A DNA stretch of 11,634 bases from positions 1 to 11,634 of the forward strand of contig JAUPVO010000040.1 of the NCBI GenBank assembly GCA_030916975.1. Direction: 5' to 3'. A program made the translations under genes and the position numbers. The notes beneath the pieces are model-generated. The model was not told the origin of the DNA. It did no database searches and was given only the letters and a program-made list of their open reading frames with translations. Of this stretch, positions 1 through 7,165 are shown one piece after another; position 1 is the stretch's first letter, and each line of letters begins with the position of its first letter. Origin of the DNA: Patescibacteria group bacterium (GTDB lineage: Bacteria; Patescibacteriota; Minisyncoccia; Phycocordibacterales; UBA5272).

Positions 1-563
1 TAGCTTGGATACACAAAGCCATTAATCCAAAATTCTTCATACCAGTTCACGGTTATCATTATCTATTAACTATGCATGGCAGCATAGCTGAGAATGCCTT
101 AGGTTTATCACCGTCTGACATAATAATCCCTGATAACGGAATGATTATAGAGATTCAAGATGAGGGTAAGAAAATCGTAGCAATAGAAGAGAAAGCTCCT
201 AATGATCTTCTGGTGGTGGACGGTACAAGCGTTGGTAAAATAGCAGAAGTCATTATAAAAGATAGACAGAATCTTGGTGATGAAGGAGTTTTTGCAATCA
301 TAGTTCTAATAGACTCAGTAACTAAGAAGCTGAAGAAATCTCCAGATATTGCTTCTCGTGGTTTTATATATCTCAAAGAATCTCAAGATCTTCTCTTTGC
401 TGTAAGAGAAGAAATAAAGAAGATTTGTGAAGAATATCTAAGATCGCATCAAGATATAGATGTTGATGAACTTCGTGGACTACTAAAAGCAAAAGCCAAT
501 GATATGCTAATAGAGGCCACAGCCAAGAAGCCGGTAATCATGGCAATAATAATCACAATATAA
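1..563 (+). CDS. rnj: Ribonuclease J, C-terminal part (5' end outside the window)
   Basis: The reading frame is open from the window edge; the first full codon is at base 3, and the ATG at 72 is internal. RNase J is a metallo-beta-lactamase/beta-CASP ribonuclease with endo- and 5'-exonuclease activity in mRNA decay and rRNA maturation in the cytoplasm. Visible here is the end of the beta-CASP/lactamase core: an NPKFFIPVHG segment whose His belongs to the conserved C-terminal motif. It is followed by the typical linker (DNGMIIEI, LLVVDGTSVG, LGDEGVFAIIV) and the C-terminal domain with SPDIASRGFIYLKES. The tail VIMAIIITI resembles the usual family ending. The metal-binding HxHxDH site would lie upstream of the window. 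The length downstream of the core fits a complete C-terminus. A strong terminator follows the stop. Confidence 0.93.
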   Translation, partial: AWIHKAINPKFFIPVHGYHYLLTMHGSIAENALGLSPSDIIIPDNGMIIEIQDEGKKIVAIEEKAPNDLLVVDGTSVGKIAEVIIKDRQNLGDEGVFAIIVLIDSVTKKLKKSPDIASRGFIYLKESQDLLFAVREEIKKICEEYLRSHQDIDVDELRGLLKAKANDMLIEATAKKPVIMAIIITI

Positions 564-596
564 ACAATAAAAGCATCCTCTGGATGCTTTTATTGT
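564..596 (+). terminator. Rho-independent terminator after RNase J
   Basis: A perfect 15-bp inverted repeat (564-578 with 582-596) has a 3-base TCT loop, begins directly after the TAA stop, and carries a T-rich right arm (GCTTTTATTGT). It should end the RNase J transcript. The A-rich left arm means it might also work weakly on the other strand. Confidence 0.85.
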
Positions 597-654
597 GATA
601 TAATTATTAATAAAATAGAATTAATATAATATAACTAATTCCTAATTATAAATT

Positions 655-1827
655 ATGTCAGCAGAAATAAAAAAGAAACTGTTAATTGTAAGCCTAGCAA
701 TATCAATATTGTATTCATTATTTTATGCAATGCCTCTATACATGAATTCAACATTCTTAGAGTCAATTTGGGGCAGAGAAATTACATCAATTATCTATAC
801 AGCCTCTGCTTTAATATCACTGTTTTTATCTTTTAAAATGGTGAAGTATATCAAAAAAATACATACCTATAACTTTGCTAGAATAATTTTGATTTTTGGT
901 TTTATCTCAACTATCTCTATGGGATTAACCAACAATCCTTTTGTAGTCGCTTTTGGATTCTTAGGATATTTTATAACCCAAACCCTCTTCTGGTCTATTA
1001 TTAACATTCTAGTAGAAGAATTTACGGCTGAGGATAGAGAAGGAGAAATCAAAGGAATTTTTCTAACTCTCGTAAATGCGGGTATCCTTATATCTCCTCT
1101 TATAGCTGGGCAAGTAATGTCAGTGCTTGGATATCAATATGTCTATATTCTATCTGCTCTAATGCTCATACCTATACTTATAGTTATGAAGCACTATTAT
1201 CATCACATAGAAGATCCAAAATACACCAATCTAGACATAAGAAAAACAATAAAAGAGATCAGGGCTAACAAAAATATATCACTCGTATTATTGTCGACTT
1301 TTATACTTAATACTTTCTACGCTGTAATGACTATATATGCCCCTCTTTATCTTATAGCCAACACCAATATTAGTATAGACCAATATGTCGGAGTAATAAT
1401 GCCTTTTGCGCTTATACCTTTTGTTTTATTGCCATATCAGCTTGGATATCTAGCCGACAAGAAATATGGAGAAAAAGAAATGATGATATCTGGTATAGTT
1501 ATAATAGCCTTAACTTCTCTTTTGTTCCCATTTTTAAATACTAATAACATTTTCTTCATATCTCTATTCCTTCTAATAAGTCGTGTGGGGGCTACCATGC
1601 TAGAGACCATGAACTATACTTACTTCTACAGAAAAGTATCAGCCGAGAAAGTTTCTCTGGTGGTTATGTTTAGTAATATGAGTACAATGTCTTATGTAGC
1701 AGCTCCTCTTTTAGCTTCTATCATTTTGCAATTTTCTGATGGTAGAACTATGTACATATTCATTACATTCGCAATCCTAGCCCTCCTCTCTCTTAACACT
1801 ATATCAAGACTCAAAGATACTAGATAA
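655..1827 (+). CDS. Major facilitator superfamily transporter
   Basis: This 390-aa protein is almost entirely hydrophobic, with about 12 predicted transmembrane segments in two halves separated by a charged loop around residues 183-207. The MFS signature is visible after the eighth segment at residues 264-277 (GYLADKKYGEKEMM), a motif-A form of GxxxD(R/K)xGxxx. The N-terminal half has a weaker loop around residues 122-134. The protein acts in the cytoplasmic membrane as a secondary transporter; the sequence does not reveal the substrate, and drug/proton antiport is only one possibility. The length is normal for the family. No Shine-Dalgarno sequence precedes the ATG; a TATAAT lies at 625-630. 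It stands alone between the RNase J terminator and a convergent gene 14 bp away. Confidence 0.85.
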   Translation: MSAEIKKKLLIVSLAISILYSLFYAMPLYMNSTFLESIWGREITSIIYTASALISLFLSFKMVKYIKKIHTYNFARIILIFGFISTISMGLTNNPFVVAFGFLGYFITQTLFWSIINILVEEFTAEDREGEIKGIFLTLVNAGILISPLIAGQVMSVLGYQYVYILSALMLIPILIVMKHYYHHIEDPKYTNLDIRKTIKEIRANKNISLVLLSTFILNTFYAVMTIYAPLYLIANTNISIDQYVGVIMPFALIPFVLLPYQLGYLADKKYGEKEMMISGIVIIALTSLLFPFLNTNNIFFISLFLLISRVGATMLETMNYTYFYRKVSAEKVSLVVMFSNMSTMSYVAAPLLASIILQFSDGRTMYIFITFAILALLSLNTISRLKDTR

Positions 1828-1841
1828 ATCTAAAAAACAAA

Positions 1842-3008
1842 TTAAACTATTTCAAAATTCTGACTAGCCAGTACCTTAGCATTCACCAGAATCTCTACCT
1901 TATACTTACCTTTGTATATTTTTCTAGTAGTCATATCGCTTCTCATTCTATGCTTTTTATTTATTCTTAACTCTTCTTGATTAGCTAATTTTAATTTTTT
2001 AATTTTATAAATTTTCTTATTTTTTATCTCTCCATTTTTCCCTGCAAAATAAATAACATAATCAACTACAATATTTTCCTTTTTATTATTCTCTTTTTTG
2101 GTTGATGATTTTGGATTTTCAATTCTTAATACAAAAGAAAACTCTAAATCGTCATCCATATTAATACTTTTCTTCATTTGAAAATCAGACAAAATAATTG
2201 GAGTTTTGTGTGACACATTTAGCAATTCAAAAGCCTCTTTATTCCCATTTTTGACAAGAGTTCTAAGACTATGATTAATTATATAATCCATTTCCTTTTC
2301 TGACTGTATTTTATTTTTCTGATTTTCTTTTTGCCATCTTTTAAGAGTGTCTACTGCAAGCTCCGGATTTATTTTTGATATATCATTAATATGATTGGCT
2401 ACTGACCTAGTCACGAATCTACTCTTATCAAAATATAAATTATCTAGTATTTTAATACCGTCTTTTATGTCTAAATTAATTTTTTTACCCCAAGGAAGTT
2501 TAGGTCTGCTTCCTTCACTACTGAGCCTTCTTACATAATGATTATTATCTTTGCTCCAGCTTAGAAGTTTTGATAAAACATCTTCTTCAAATTCATTAAT
2601 AAAATCCCTAATAGCGTACTCGGAAGAAAATCTTTTAGTTATGTCTTCTAGGGCCTGCAGAGAGGTCTGTAGATGTTTCTTTTTGGCTCCATAGTTAACA
2701 ACATACTCAGAATAAGAAGCGTAAATAAAATCTCCAAATTCTCCGTCAAGTATCTCCTCATTATTTTCTTTTGGTAAAGATTTAATAAGAATACTAACAG
2801 AAGATTCATAATCTTCTGTTAGGTGTCTATTAAGACACTCTGCCACATGAGTAACTCTCTGCTTCAATTCTAAATACTCAAACTGCTCTACAACTTCTTT
2901 TACAAAAAGCTTACTCTTAAAACCTCCATGAACAGCTTCAATCTGTTCTGCCATAATCTTGATTTTTCCCTCATTAAAAAGCTGATCTTTGAGTAAAACT
3001 TTTTGCAT
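1842..3008 (-). CDS. AlkC-like DNA alkylation repair protein with C-terminal Ig-like domain
   Basis: This 388-aa protein resembles HEAT-like-repeat DNA glycosylases of the AlkC/AlkD superfamily, which remove alkylated bases such as 3-methyladenine without base flipping. Residues 1-270 are helical repeats. The start LLKDQLFNEG and the segment LELKQRVTHVAECL (about 46-60) look like AlkC family starts. The most diagnostic stretch is residues 157-174 (HYVRRLSSEGSRPKLPWG), close to the family's H-x-VRR-L-x-SEG-x-RP-x-LPW pattern. Residues about 283-388 are beta-rich and lack helical repeats, which fits the Ig-like domain known in some AlkC proteins. A Lys/Asn-rich insertion lies at about 302-312. 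The domain boundary is my estimate. The gene is convergent with the MFS gene and probably has its own promoter at 3021-3026. Confidence 0.8.
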   Translation of the reverse strand: MQKVLLKDQLFNEGKIKIMAEQIEAVHGGFKSKLFVKEVVEQFEYLELKQRVTHVAECLNRHLTEDYESSVSILIKSLPKENNEEILDGEFGDFIYASYSEYVVNYGAKKKHLQTSLQALEDITKRFSSEYAIRDFINEFEEDVLSKLLSWSKDNNHYVRRLSSEGSRPKLPWGKKINLDIKDGIKILDNLYFDKSRFVTRSVANHINDISKINPELAVDTLKRWQKENQKNKIQSEKEMDYIINHSLRTLVKNGNKEAFELLNVSHKTPIILSDFQMKKSINMDDDLEFSFVLRIENPKSSTKKENNKKENIVVDYVIYFAGKNGEIKNKKIYKIKKLKLANQEELRINKKHRMRSDMTTRKIYKGKYKVEILVNAKVLASQNFEIV

Positions 3009-3030
3009 ATTTAGGATCAGATTATAACAT
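3009..3030 (-). promoter_or_regulatory. Extended -10 promoter, probably leaderless, for the alkC-like gene
   Basis: On the minus strand TGTTATAAT occurs, with TATAAT at 3026-3021, a perfect -10 with an upstream TG. Only 12 bases separate it from the ATG, so the transcript would start about 5 nt before the start codon. No Shine-Dalgarno sequence fits in that space. Confidence 0.6.
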
Positions 3031-3069
3031 TTTTATCTACAAGAATCTAAGAACAAAATATAAAACACC

Positions 3070-3522
3070 TTACTTCAAATACTCCTCAATAATTATCTTT
3101 TTTTGTTTCATCATTACTTCAAACGAGTTTGGTTTACTCATTAACTCTCCTAGATTTTTAGGTAATACTTGCCAGCGAAGTCCAAACTTATCGATACACC
3201 ATCCGCACTGAGATTCTTCTCCCTCTTTTACAAAATAATCCCAGTATCTGTCTATCTCATCTTGATCTTCACAATTAATCGCAAAAGCTAGAGCGTCATT
3301 AAACTTATTATGCTCCTCTTCTGTGCTCATAAGATTATATTTTTGTCCGAACACAATAACTTCACATAACTCTGTATTGCCACTAGGTGTTCTGCCAAGA
3401 GCCATCACCTGACCCGCCTTCATATTATCCGAAAATATACCTTTGTAATACTCTATCACTTCTGTAATATTTCCTCCTTTTGTGTGGAACCAGAGACACG
3501 GAACTAATTTATTATTATTCAT
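3070..3522 (-). CDS. VOC-superfamily PhnB-like protein
   Basis: This 150-aa protein matches the PhnB / '3-demethylubiquinone-9 3-methyltransferase' subgroup of the vicinal oxygen chelate fold. Evidence is the N-terminal pattern LVPCLWFHTKGGNITEVIEYY (LWF plus a helix with EYY) and the C-terminal CGWCIDKFGLRWQVLP (residues 106-121), equivalent to the family's C-G-W-x-x-D-x-FG-x-x-WQ-x-x-P. The length is typical. The fold hosts metal enzymes and resistance proteins, but no reaction can be assigned and the older methyltransferase name should not be trusted. It lies 27 bp downstream of the MDR gene on the same strand, so it could be co-transcribed. A TATAAT (3540-3535) placed 12 bp before the ATG also allows its own leaderless start. 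Confidence 0.8.
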   Translation of the reverse strand: MNNNKLVPCLWFHTKGGNITEVIEYYKGIFSDNMKAGQVMALGRTPSGNTELCEVIVFGQKYNLMSTEEEHNKFNDALAFAINCEDQDEIDRYWDYFVKEGEESQCGWCIDKFGLRWQVLPKNLGELMSKPNSFEVMMKQKKIIIEEYLK

Positions 3523-3542
3523 ATTTTTTTATATATTATATA
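3523..3542 (-). promoter_or_regulatory. Possible leaderless promoter of the VOC gene
   Basis: On the minus strand TATAAT at 3540-3535 is followed by 12 bases and then the ATG, the same geometry as at the alkC-like gene. The surrounding sequence is very AT-rich, so a chance match is quite possible. Confidence 0.35.
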
Positions 3543-3549
3543 TTATTAA

Positions 3550-4554
3550 CTATCTTACTTTAATTACAACCTTACCTTTTGAACGGCCCAATTCTACATA
3601 CGCCAATGCTTCATTGGTTTGTATAAAGGGAAACGCTTTATCTATCACTGGTTTTATTTCACCCGACTCGATCAATTTTGTAATATGGCGTAATTGATTT
3701 CCATTAGCCTTCATGAATAAGAAAGTAAATTTTACATTTAATTTCTTTGCATAGTTTTTTATTTTATAACTCAAAATACTTGTTATAAATCTTAAGTACC
3801 AAGGTGATCCAATTTGAATCGCCATTTCTGGAGTAACTGGTCCTGTGAGAGAAATAAGTTGCCCGCCAGGCTTTAATATACGTAAAGACTTTTTTAATAT
3901 ATTCTGATCTTTATTGCTATGTAGGACTACGTCATAGTCTTTTAGTTTGGTTTCAAAATCTTCTGTTTTGTAATCAACTATAAAGTCCGCCCCGAGACTT
4001 TTAACCAAATCAAAGTTATCCCGACTTGTTGTGGTTGCAACATATGCACCCAAATGTTTTGCAAGTTGTATAGCAAATGTTCCCACACCACCAGAACCAG
4101 CTTGGATAAATACTTTTTGCCCTTGTTTAAGGTTTCCAATTTCAACAAGAGCCTGCCAAGAAGTTAAACCAACAAGCGGTATACTACTTGCTTCTTCCAT
4201 GTTTATATTTTTTGGCTTCAAAGCCACATCTTCTTCATGAACAGCAATATATTCTGAAAATGTGCCAATTCTACGGTCTCTAGGCCTTGAATAAACTTCA
4301 TCTCCAATTTTAAATTTTCTGACCTTAGATCCTATTTTTGTTACAGTGCCAGCCAAATCATGGCCTAAGATAAAGGGTATTTTATATGGCAAAAGAATTT
4401 TAAATTCCCCACTTTTAATCAGTGAATCTATCTGATTAATGCCAGCCGAATGTATTTGGATCAAAACATCATTCTCTCCAATACTTGGCTCTATAATTTC
4501 CACCAACTCTAATATTTCTTTTTTATTGTATTTTTTTACTTGAAAAGCTTTCAT
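3550..4554 (-). CDS. Zinc-independent MDR oxidoreductase (quinone oxidoreductase-like)
   Basis: This 334-aa protein has the full medium-chain dehydrogenase/reductase layout. The N-terminal GroES-like domain carries GHDLAGTVTKIGSKV (from residue 64) and FKIGDEVY (81-88). A Rossmann domain carries the NADPH-binding QAGSGGVGTFAIQLAK (151-166), with LGADFIVDY at 187-195. The catalytic and structural zinc cysteines of alcohol dehydrogenases are absent, so NADPH-dependent quinone or enone reduction in the cytoplasm is the likely chemistry. The exact substrate is unknown. The length is normal and the gene looks intact. An alpha/beta-hydrolase remnant lies just upstream on the same strand, hinting that a larger gene group was acquired and partly lost. 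Confidence 0.85.
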   Translation of the reverse strand: MKAFQVKKYNKKEILELVEIIEPSIGENDVLIQIHSAGINQIDSLIKSGEFKILLPYKIPFILGHDLAGTVTKIGSKVRKFKIGDEVYSRPRDRRIGTFSEYIAVHEEDVALKPKNINMEEASSIPLVGLTSWQALVEIGNLKQGQKVFIQAGSGGVGTFAIQLAKHLGAYVATTTSRDNFDLVKSLGADFIVDYKTEDFETKLKDYDVVLHSNKDQNILKKSLRILKPGGQLISLTGPVTPEMAIQIGSPWYLRFITSILSYKIKNYAKKLNVKFTFLFMKANGNQLRHITKLIESGEIKPVIDKAFPFIQTNEALAYVELGRSKGKVVIKVR

Positions 4555-4622
4555 ATTTTATTTATTACTTTAACATCTAAATTAAGAATAATTGAATGAA
4601 AATTATCTAACACCGCACCCCA

Positions 4623-4721
4623 CTAATTAAGAAGAACAAGTGGTGTGCCACCGTCAGGACCAAGTTCGCCGTATGCAAATTTTGTATTTACAGCAAGTAT
4701 AAACTTGTTTAGCTCATTCTG
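4623..4721 (-). pseudogene. Remnant of an alpha/beta hydrolase (N-terminal strand region)
   Basis: The minus strand between 4721 and the TAG at 4625-4623 reads ...NKFILAVNTKFAYGELG followed by PDGGTPLVLLN, then stop. This matches the start of alpha/beta hydrolases, where a T-x-(F/Y)-AY-x-ELG segment is followed by (P)LV-(F/L)LNH before the oxyanion-hole region. The match breaks off exactly where the next residue would be His. No nucleophile elbow or other hydrolase part follows, and no start codon exists in frame: the frame is closed by TAA about 11 codons upstream of the TKFAY block. It is therefore a truncated, non-functional piece. The rest of 4555-4815 is AT-rich and shows no gene. Confidence 0.6.
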
Positions 4722-4814
4722 ATAATTATTTTATAATAATCCTTTTATAGAAAAAGTATATCATATATAACTTAAATAATACACCATTTAAAAAGCTCCC
4801 TAAAAATAATAAAG

Positions 4815-4842
4815 AAAAGACCTCGCACTGTGGCGAGGCCTA
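4815..4842 (-). terminator. Rho-independent terminator of the 215-aa GC-rich gene
   Basis: On the minus strand GCCTCGCC...GCGAGG forms a 6-bp GC stem (4821-4826 with 4833-4838, loop of 6), followed by TCTTTTCTTTATTATTTTTA. It lies about 27 bp past the stop of the 4868-5515 gene and also marks the left edge of the GC-rich island. Confidence 0.75.
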
Positions 4843-4867
4843 TTTGGTTTGTAGCCAAGGAGACTTC

Positions 4868-5515
4868 TTAGTCATCCCAGACTTGGCACAACCGCTGAAT
4901 AGAAACGTCCAGCGTTCCGAAGGAGGCGTTGCGACGAAGGAATTCGAGGACTGCCTTGAAACACTCCTTATCCTTACGCCTCCCATTAGGGTCTTCCCAA
5001 GTCTTCGCCTTGGTGGTGATGTCGTCGACAACCTCCTTGAGATCGCCTTTGGCAAACCACACTCCAGGCAAGTACCAAATCTCCCAGTAGCCACCATCTC
5101 CACCACGCTTCGACCGCATCTGAATGAAACCATAGCTCGTGAGCTTTTCGGATTCCCTCACATAATTCTCGTCCGTGTAGTTGTAGCCACACAAACTCTG
5201 AATAGTGAAGTGTGGTTGGTAGATGGCGTCATCACTCATTTCCTCGAAAACCTTCTCAAGGAACTCGCCTTGAAACTGGTGATGAGAGAACTGACGCCAG
5301 AACGGAAGCATTGCTTCGTCTTTCGTTGGATCAGGAAGCGGGACATGGCACGGACTCGTCTTGAGTCGACCATCTTCCACCTTGAACCAGGAGAGTCCGA
5401 GAACGGCACCGGTGATCTGACCCATCTCTTCGCTGGTCAGCCCCTTGATTTCAACAGAGTTCGTACCCTGCGACGTCATCCGTGATCCAATTGAGATTTC
5501 TTCGTTTTTCGACAT
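4868..5515 (-). CDS. Unknown protein with a possible winged-helix segment, in a GC-rich island
   Basis: I do not recognise this 215-aa protein. The minus-strand reading is preferred over the overlapping plus-strand frame because it has a clear ribosome binding site (AAAAGGAG, 7 bases before ATG) and a terminator after the stop. It has no signal peptide or transmembrane segment and is predicted to be cytoplasmic. Residues about 99-150 suggest helix, helix (ENYVRESEKLTSYGFIQMRS), then a Gly-rich hairpin and strand (RGGDGGYWEIWYLPG). This layout resembles a winged helix-turn-helix, but that is inference. The C-terminal third is charged and helical (FKAVLEFLRRN). Its GC content and strong Shine-Dalgarno sequence differ from the AT-rich, mostly SD-less neighbours, which suggests horizontal acquisition together with the next gene. 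Confidence 0.65.
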   Translation of the reverse strand: MSKNEEISIGSRMTSQGTNSVEIKGLTSEEMGQITGAVLGLSWFKVEDGRLKTSPCHVPLPDPTKDEAMLPFWRQFSHHQFQGEFLEKVFEEMSDDAIYQPHFTIQSLCGYNYTDENYVRESEKLTSYGFIQMRSKRGGDGGYWEIWYLPGVWFAKGDLKEVVDDITTKAKTWEDPNGRRKDKECFKAVLEFLRRNASFGTLDVSIQRLCQVWDD

Positions 5516-5535
5516 TGTCGTACTCCTTTTCTAGT
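5516..5535 (-). promoter_or_regulatory. Canonical Shine-Dalgarno of the 215-aa gene
   Basis: On the minus strand AAAAGGAG is followed by TACGACA and the ATG. This is one of the few well-spaced canonical ribosome binding sites in the window, and it decides the strand and start of this gene. Confidence 0.75.
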
Positions 5536-5581
5536 TTATGATTTAGACTTTCTTAGGTCGCTGGCGTGGATGAGATCGCTT

Positions 5582-5604
5582 CACAGAGCTCTTTAAGCCC
5601 TGTG
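5582..5604 (-). other. Hairpin spanning the stop of the deoxyribosyltransferase-like gene
   Basis: On the minus strand CACAGGGCT pairs with AGCTCTGTG (9 bp including one G-U pair) around a 5-base loop that contains the TAA stop. No T-run follows, so it is not a classical terminator. It may stabilise the 3' end of the mRNA or mark a cassette boundary in the GC-rich island. Confidence 0.45.
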
Positions 5605-6100
5605 TGGTGACCGATTCCTCGCCATGCTCAGATAATGCTTGGGAAGCCCCATCCGTTCAGCTTTCGGAGGCCATCCGACGAACAGTTGTTGTCCATCGAG
5701 ATTGTTTCCGATTGCAAGACCGAGAAAAATACCGAGCTCAAGGTTCGTATTGAGACCGAGAAGCTCGTCTGCTTTCCTTGGGATCCAGAAACCGACATGA
5801 GTCGCATTCCGGAGACGGTCAGATTCCCACTTGTGGATGAAGGAGTGTTCGGTGAAGTCACTAGGAAGCTCTTCTCCACGGGGTTCAGGGCAAAAGATCC
5901 ATCCAGTGAAGCCAGCTTCACGAAGCAGTCTCACCGCCTCGCACCGCCAGTTGCATTCGAGGATCTGGTTCCGAGAAGTCGAGCCCAGCCAAGAACACGG
6001 ATGGAACTTCATTGAGGTCATCCGGGAGTTCAGCATCGTTGTAGAGTTGTACATGCTTGTCTTGCCACATGGCCTGGAGTTGCTTTTGAAGCTGTTCCAT
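5593..6100 (-). pseudogene. Nucleoside 2-deoxyribosyltransferase-like gene with one frameshift
   Basis: Two overlapping minus-strand frames join into one family-like protein of about 168 aa. The first frame (start 6100) encodes MEQLQKQLQAMWQDKHVQ... up to PSVFLAG. The second gives STSRNQILECNWRCEAVRLL, then FCPEPRGE, HVGFWIPR and NTNLELGIFLG, and ends at 5593. The joined pattern (VFLAG-S/T-x-R, NWR, PEPRGE, FWIPR, N-x-ELG) is that of the 2-deoxyribosyltransferase-like family Nuc_deoxyri_tr2. Those proteins cleave or exchange the N-glycosidic bond of deoxynucleosides, and the Glu in NLELG is the expected nucleophile region. One surplus C in the CCC at 5984-5986 breaks the frame. That could be a real mutation, a sequencing error or a programmed shift. 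A Shine-Dalgarno-like GCGAGGT lies farther upstream, before an in-frame ATG at 6133 that is interrupted by TGA (6106-6104). Confidence 0.65.
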
Positions 6101-6352
6101 GCGTCAGAGGTACGTATGTTGCCTGTCGTTCATGAGAGTTACCTCGCTTTTGAAAGAGCCACTTATTTCTTACGGAAAGTGTAATCCGTTGGCTGTAATA
6201 CTACACTATTTTTTTACTACTGTCTATACTCGAATAAATTCTCTTAAATTAAAATATCCTTTGGATATATACACACTCTTGCCCAAATAAAAACATAATA
6301 AAACAACACCTTTTTAATAAAAAGTTAACCGAGTAGATTCAATACTCATAAT
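6101..6352. other. Intergenic stretch at the right edge of the GC-rich island
   Basis: This stretch of about 250 bp has no convincing gene. The composition drops from GC-rich to AT-rich near 6150-6180. On the minus strand a 9-codon ORF (6133-6104) behind a GAGGT sits directly upstream of and in frame with the deoxyribosyltransferase-like start. A small perfect hairpin (6254-6259 with 6263-6268, ATATCC/GGATAT, followed on the minus strand by TTTAATTT) is a weak candidate terminator for the membrane protein gene to the right. Confidence 0.5.
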
Positions 6353-7081
6353 TTATACCCTAAAATTAAAACCACTTTTTACTTTTTCTTTATTCTTATT
6401 CATTTTGACAACAATCCTATTACGCATTTCTAAGGTTAAATTGCAGATCTCTTTTTTAATTTTTTCTGTTTCTGAAATATAAATATCAATACTATCTAAA
6501 GACTCATTTTCAAACTCCGTACCATTTTGAATCAATTCAAAATATGCTTCATAATTTAATACAATCTTTAGATTATATGTTGCAATTTTACTTATTTTAT
6601 CTATAAGATTATTCCAATTTAAGTTTTCTTCAGGAAAATAAACATCAACATAAGAAGATATTAATTCAATGCCGTCTTCTACATTTTTTCTAGATATGCT
6701 CTCATTATTATCTTTATATATACTTTTATTTACAATAGCTTTTTTATGCTCTTTAAGATTTATCAAAATAGTCTCACTTTTTTGTTTTAAAGTTAAAAGC
6801 TTACTGATAATACTTAATCCCTTCTCTTCCAGTGAACTAATCAAAACCATATTATAATTAAATCTTTTGTCATAGGAACTTTGTATCAAACTTAGAATAA
6901 GAGCTAAGATAGTAAAAATGCCGATGATAAAATTGAAGTCAATATTCAATCTTAATAAATAACACCTAAAATCTTCACTAAAAATATACAAAATAAAAAC
7001 TCCAAGAACTATTATTAATAGAATTCGTAATATATTATTAGAAATAAATTTTAATATTTTTTTATTTTCTTTCATATCCAT
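6353..7081 (-). CDS. Unknown membrane protein with two N-terminal helices and a cytoplasmic helical tail
   Basis: I do not recognise this protein of about 242 aa. Residues about 18-34 (LRILLIIVLGVFILYIF) and 50-67 (NFIIGIFTILALILSLIQ) are clear transmembrane segments. The remaining 170 residues are charged and probably helical (KQKSETILINLKEHKKAI; ISETEKIKKEICNLTLEM), most likely in the cytoplasm. This gross layout recalls membrane sensor or effector proteins with two helices and a helical tail, but no family motif supports a name. The start is uncertain: an upstream TTG at 7084 and an ATG at 7075 are alternatives to the ATG at 7081, and none has a Shine-Dalgarno sequence. It is very AT- and Lys/Asn/Ile-rich, like the host. 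A promoter with flanking repeats lies about 100 bp upstream. Confidence 0.65.
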   Translation of the reverse strand: MDMKENKKILKFISNNILRILLIIVLGVFILYIFSEDFRCYLLRLNIDFNFIIGIFTILALILSLIQSSYDKRFNYNMVLISSLEEKGLSIISKLLTLKQKSETILINLKEHKKAIVNKSIYKDNNESISRKNVEDGIELISSYVDVYFPEENLNWNNLIDKISKIATYNLKIVLNYEAYFELIQNGTEFENESLDSIDIYISETEKIKKEICNLTLEMRNRIVVKMNKNKEKVKSGFNFRV

Positions 7082-7165
7082 CAATATGATAGCTTATACT
7101 TGCTGACGGAGTCGGTCTCGAACATTACAATACAAGACCCCACAAGGGTTTCTGAGGACGATTCT

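Noticed and set aside
4821..5604. Hairpins near the stops of both GC-rich genes as integron attC sites
   Set aside because: The consensus core GTTRRRY/RYYYAAC pair was not found, no integrase is present, and one hairpin is an ordinary terminator.
6104..6133. TGA read as glycine, as in Gracilibacteria/Absconditabacteria, suggested by the in-frame TGA before the deoxyribosyltransferase-like start
   Set aside because: The other long genes have no internal TGA and two end at TGA in sensible places, so the standard code fits better.
4844..6184. Long plus-strand open frames at 4844-5485, 5635-6015 and 5831-6184 in the GC-rich island
   Set aside because: They are mirror frames of the minus-strand genes. 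The minus strand has the Shine-Dalgarno, the terminator and the deoxyribosyltransferase motifs; the plus-strand frames show none of these.
7101..7124. Sequence resembling the 3' end of a tRNA (TTCGAGA loop then TCCGTCA) on the minus strand, a possible attachment-site remnant
   Set aside because: The T-stem halves do not pair, the implied tRNA would begin with U, and no second copy or integrase gene is present in the window.
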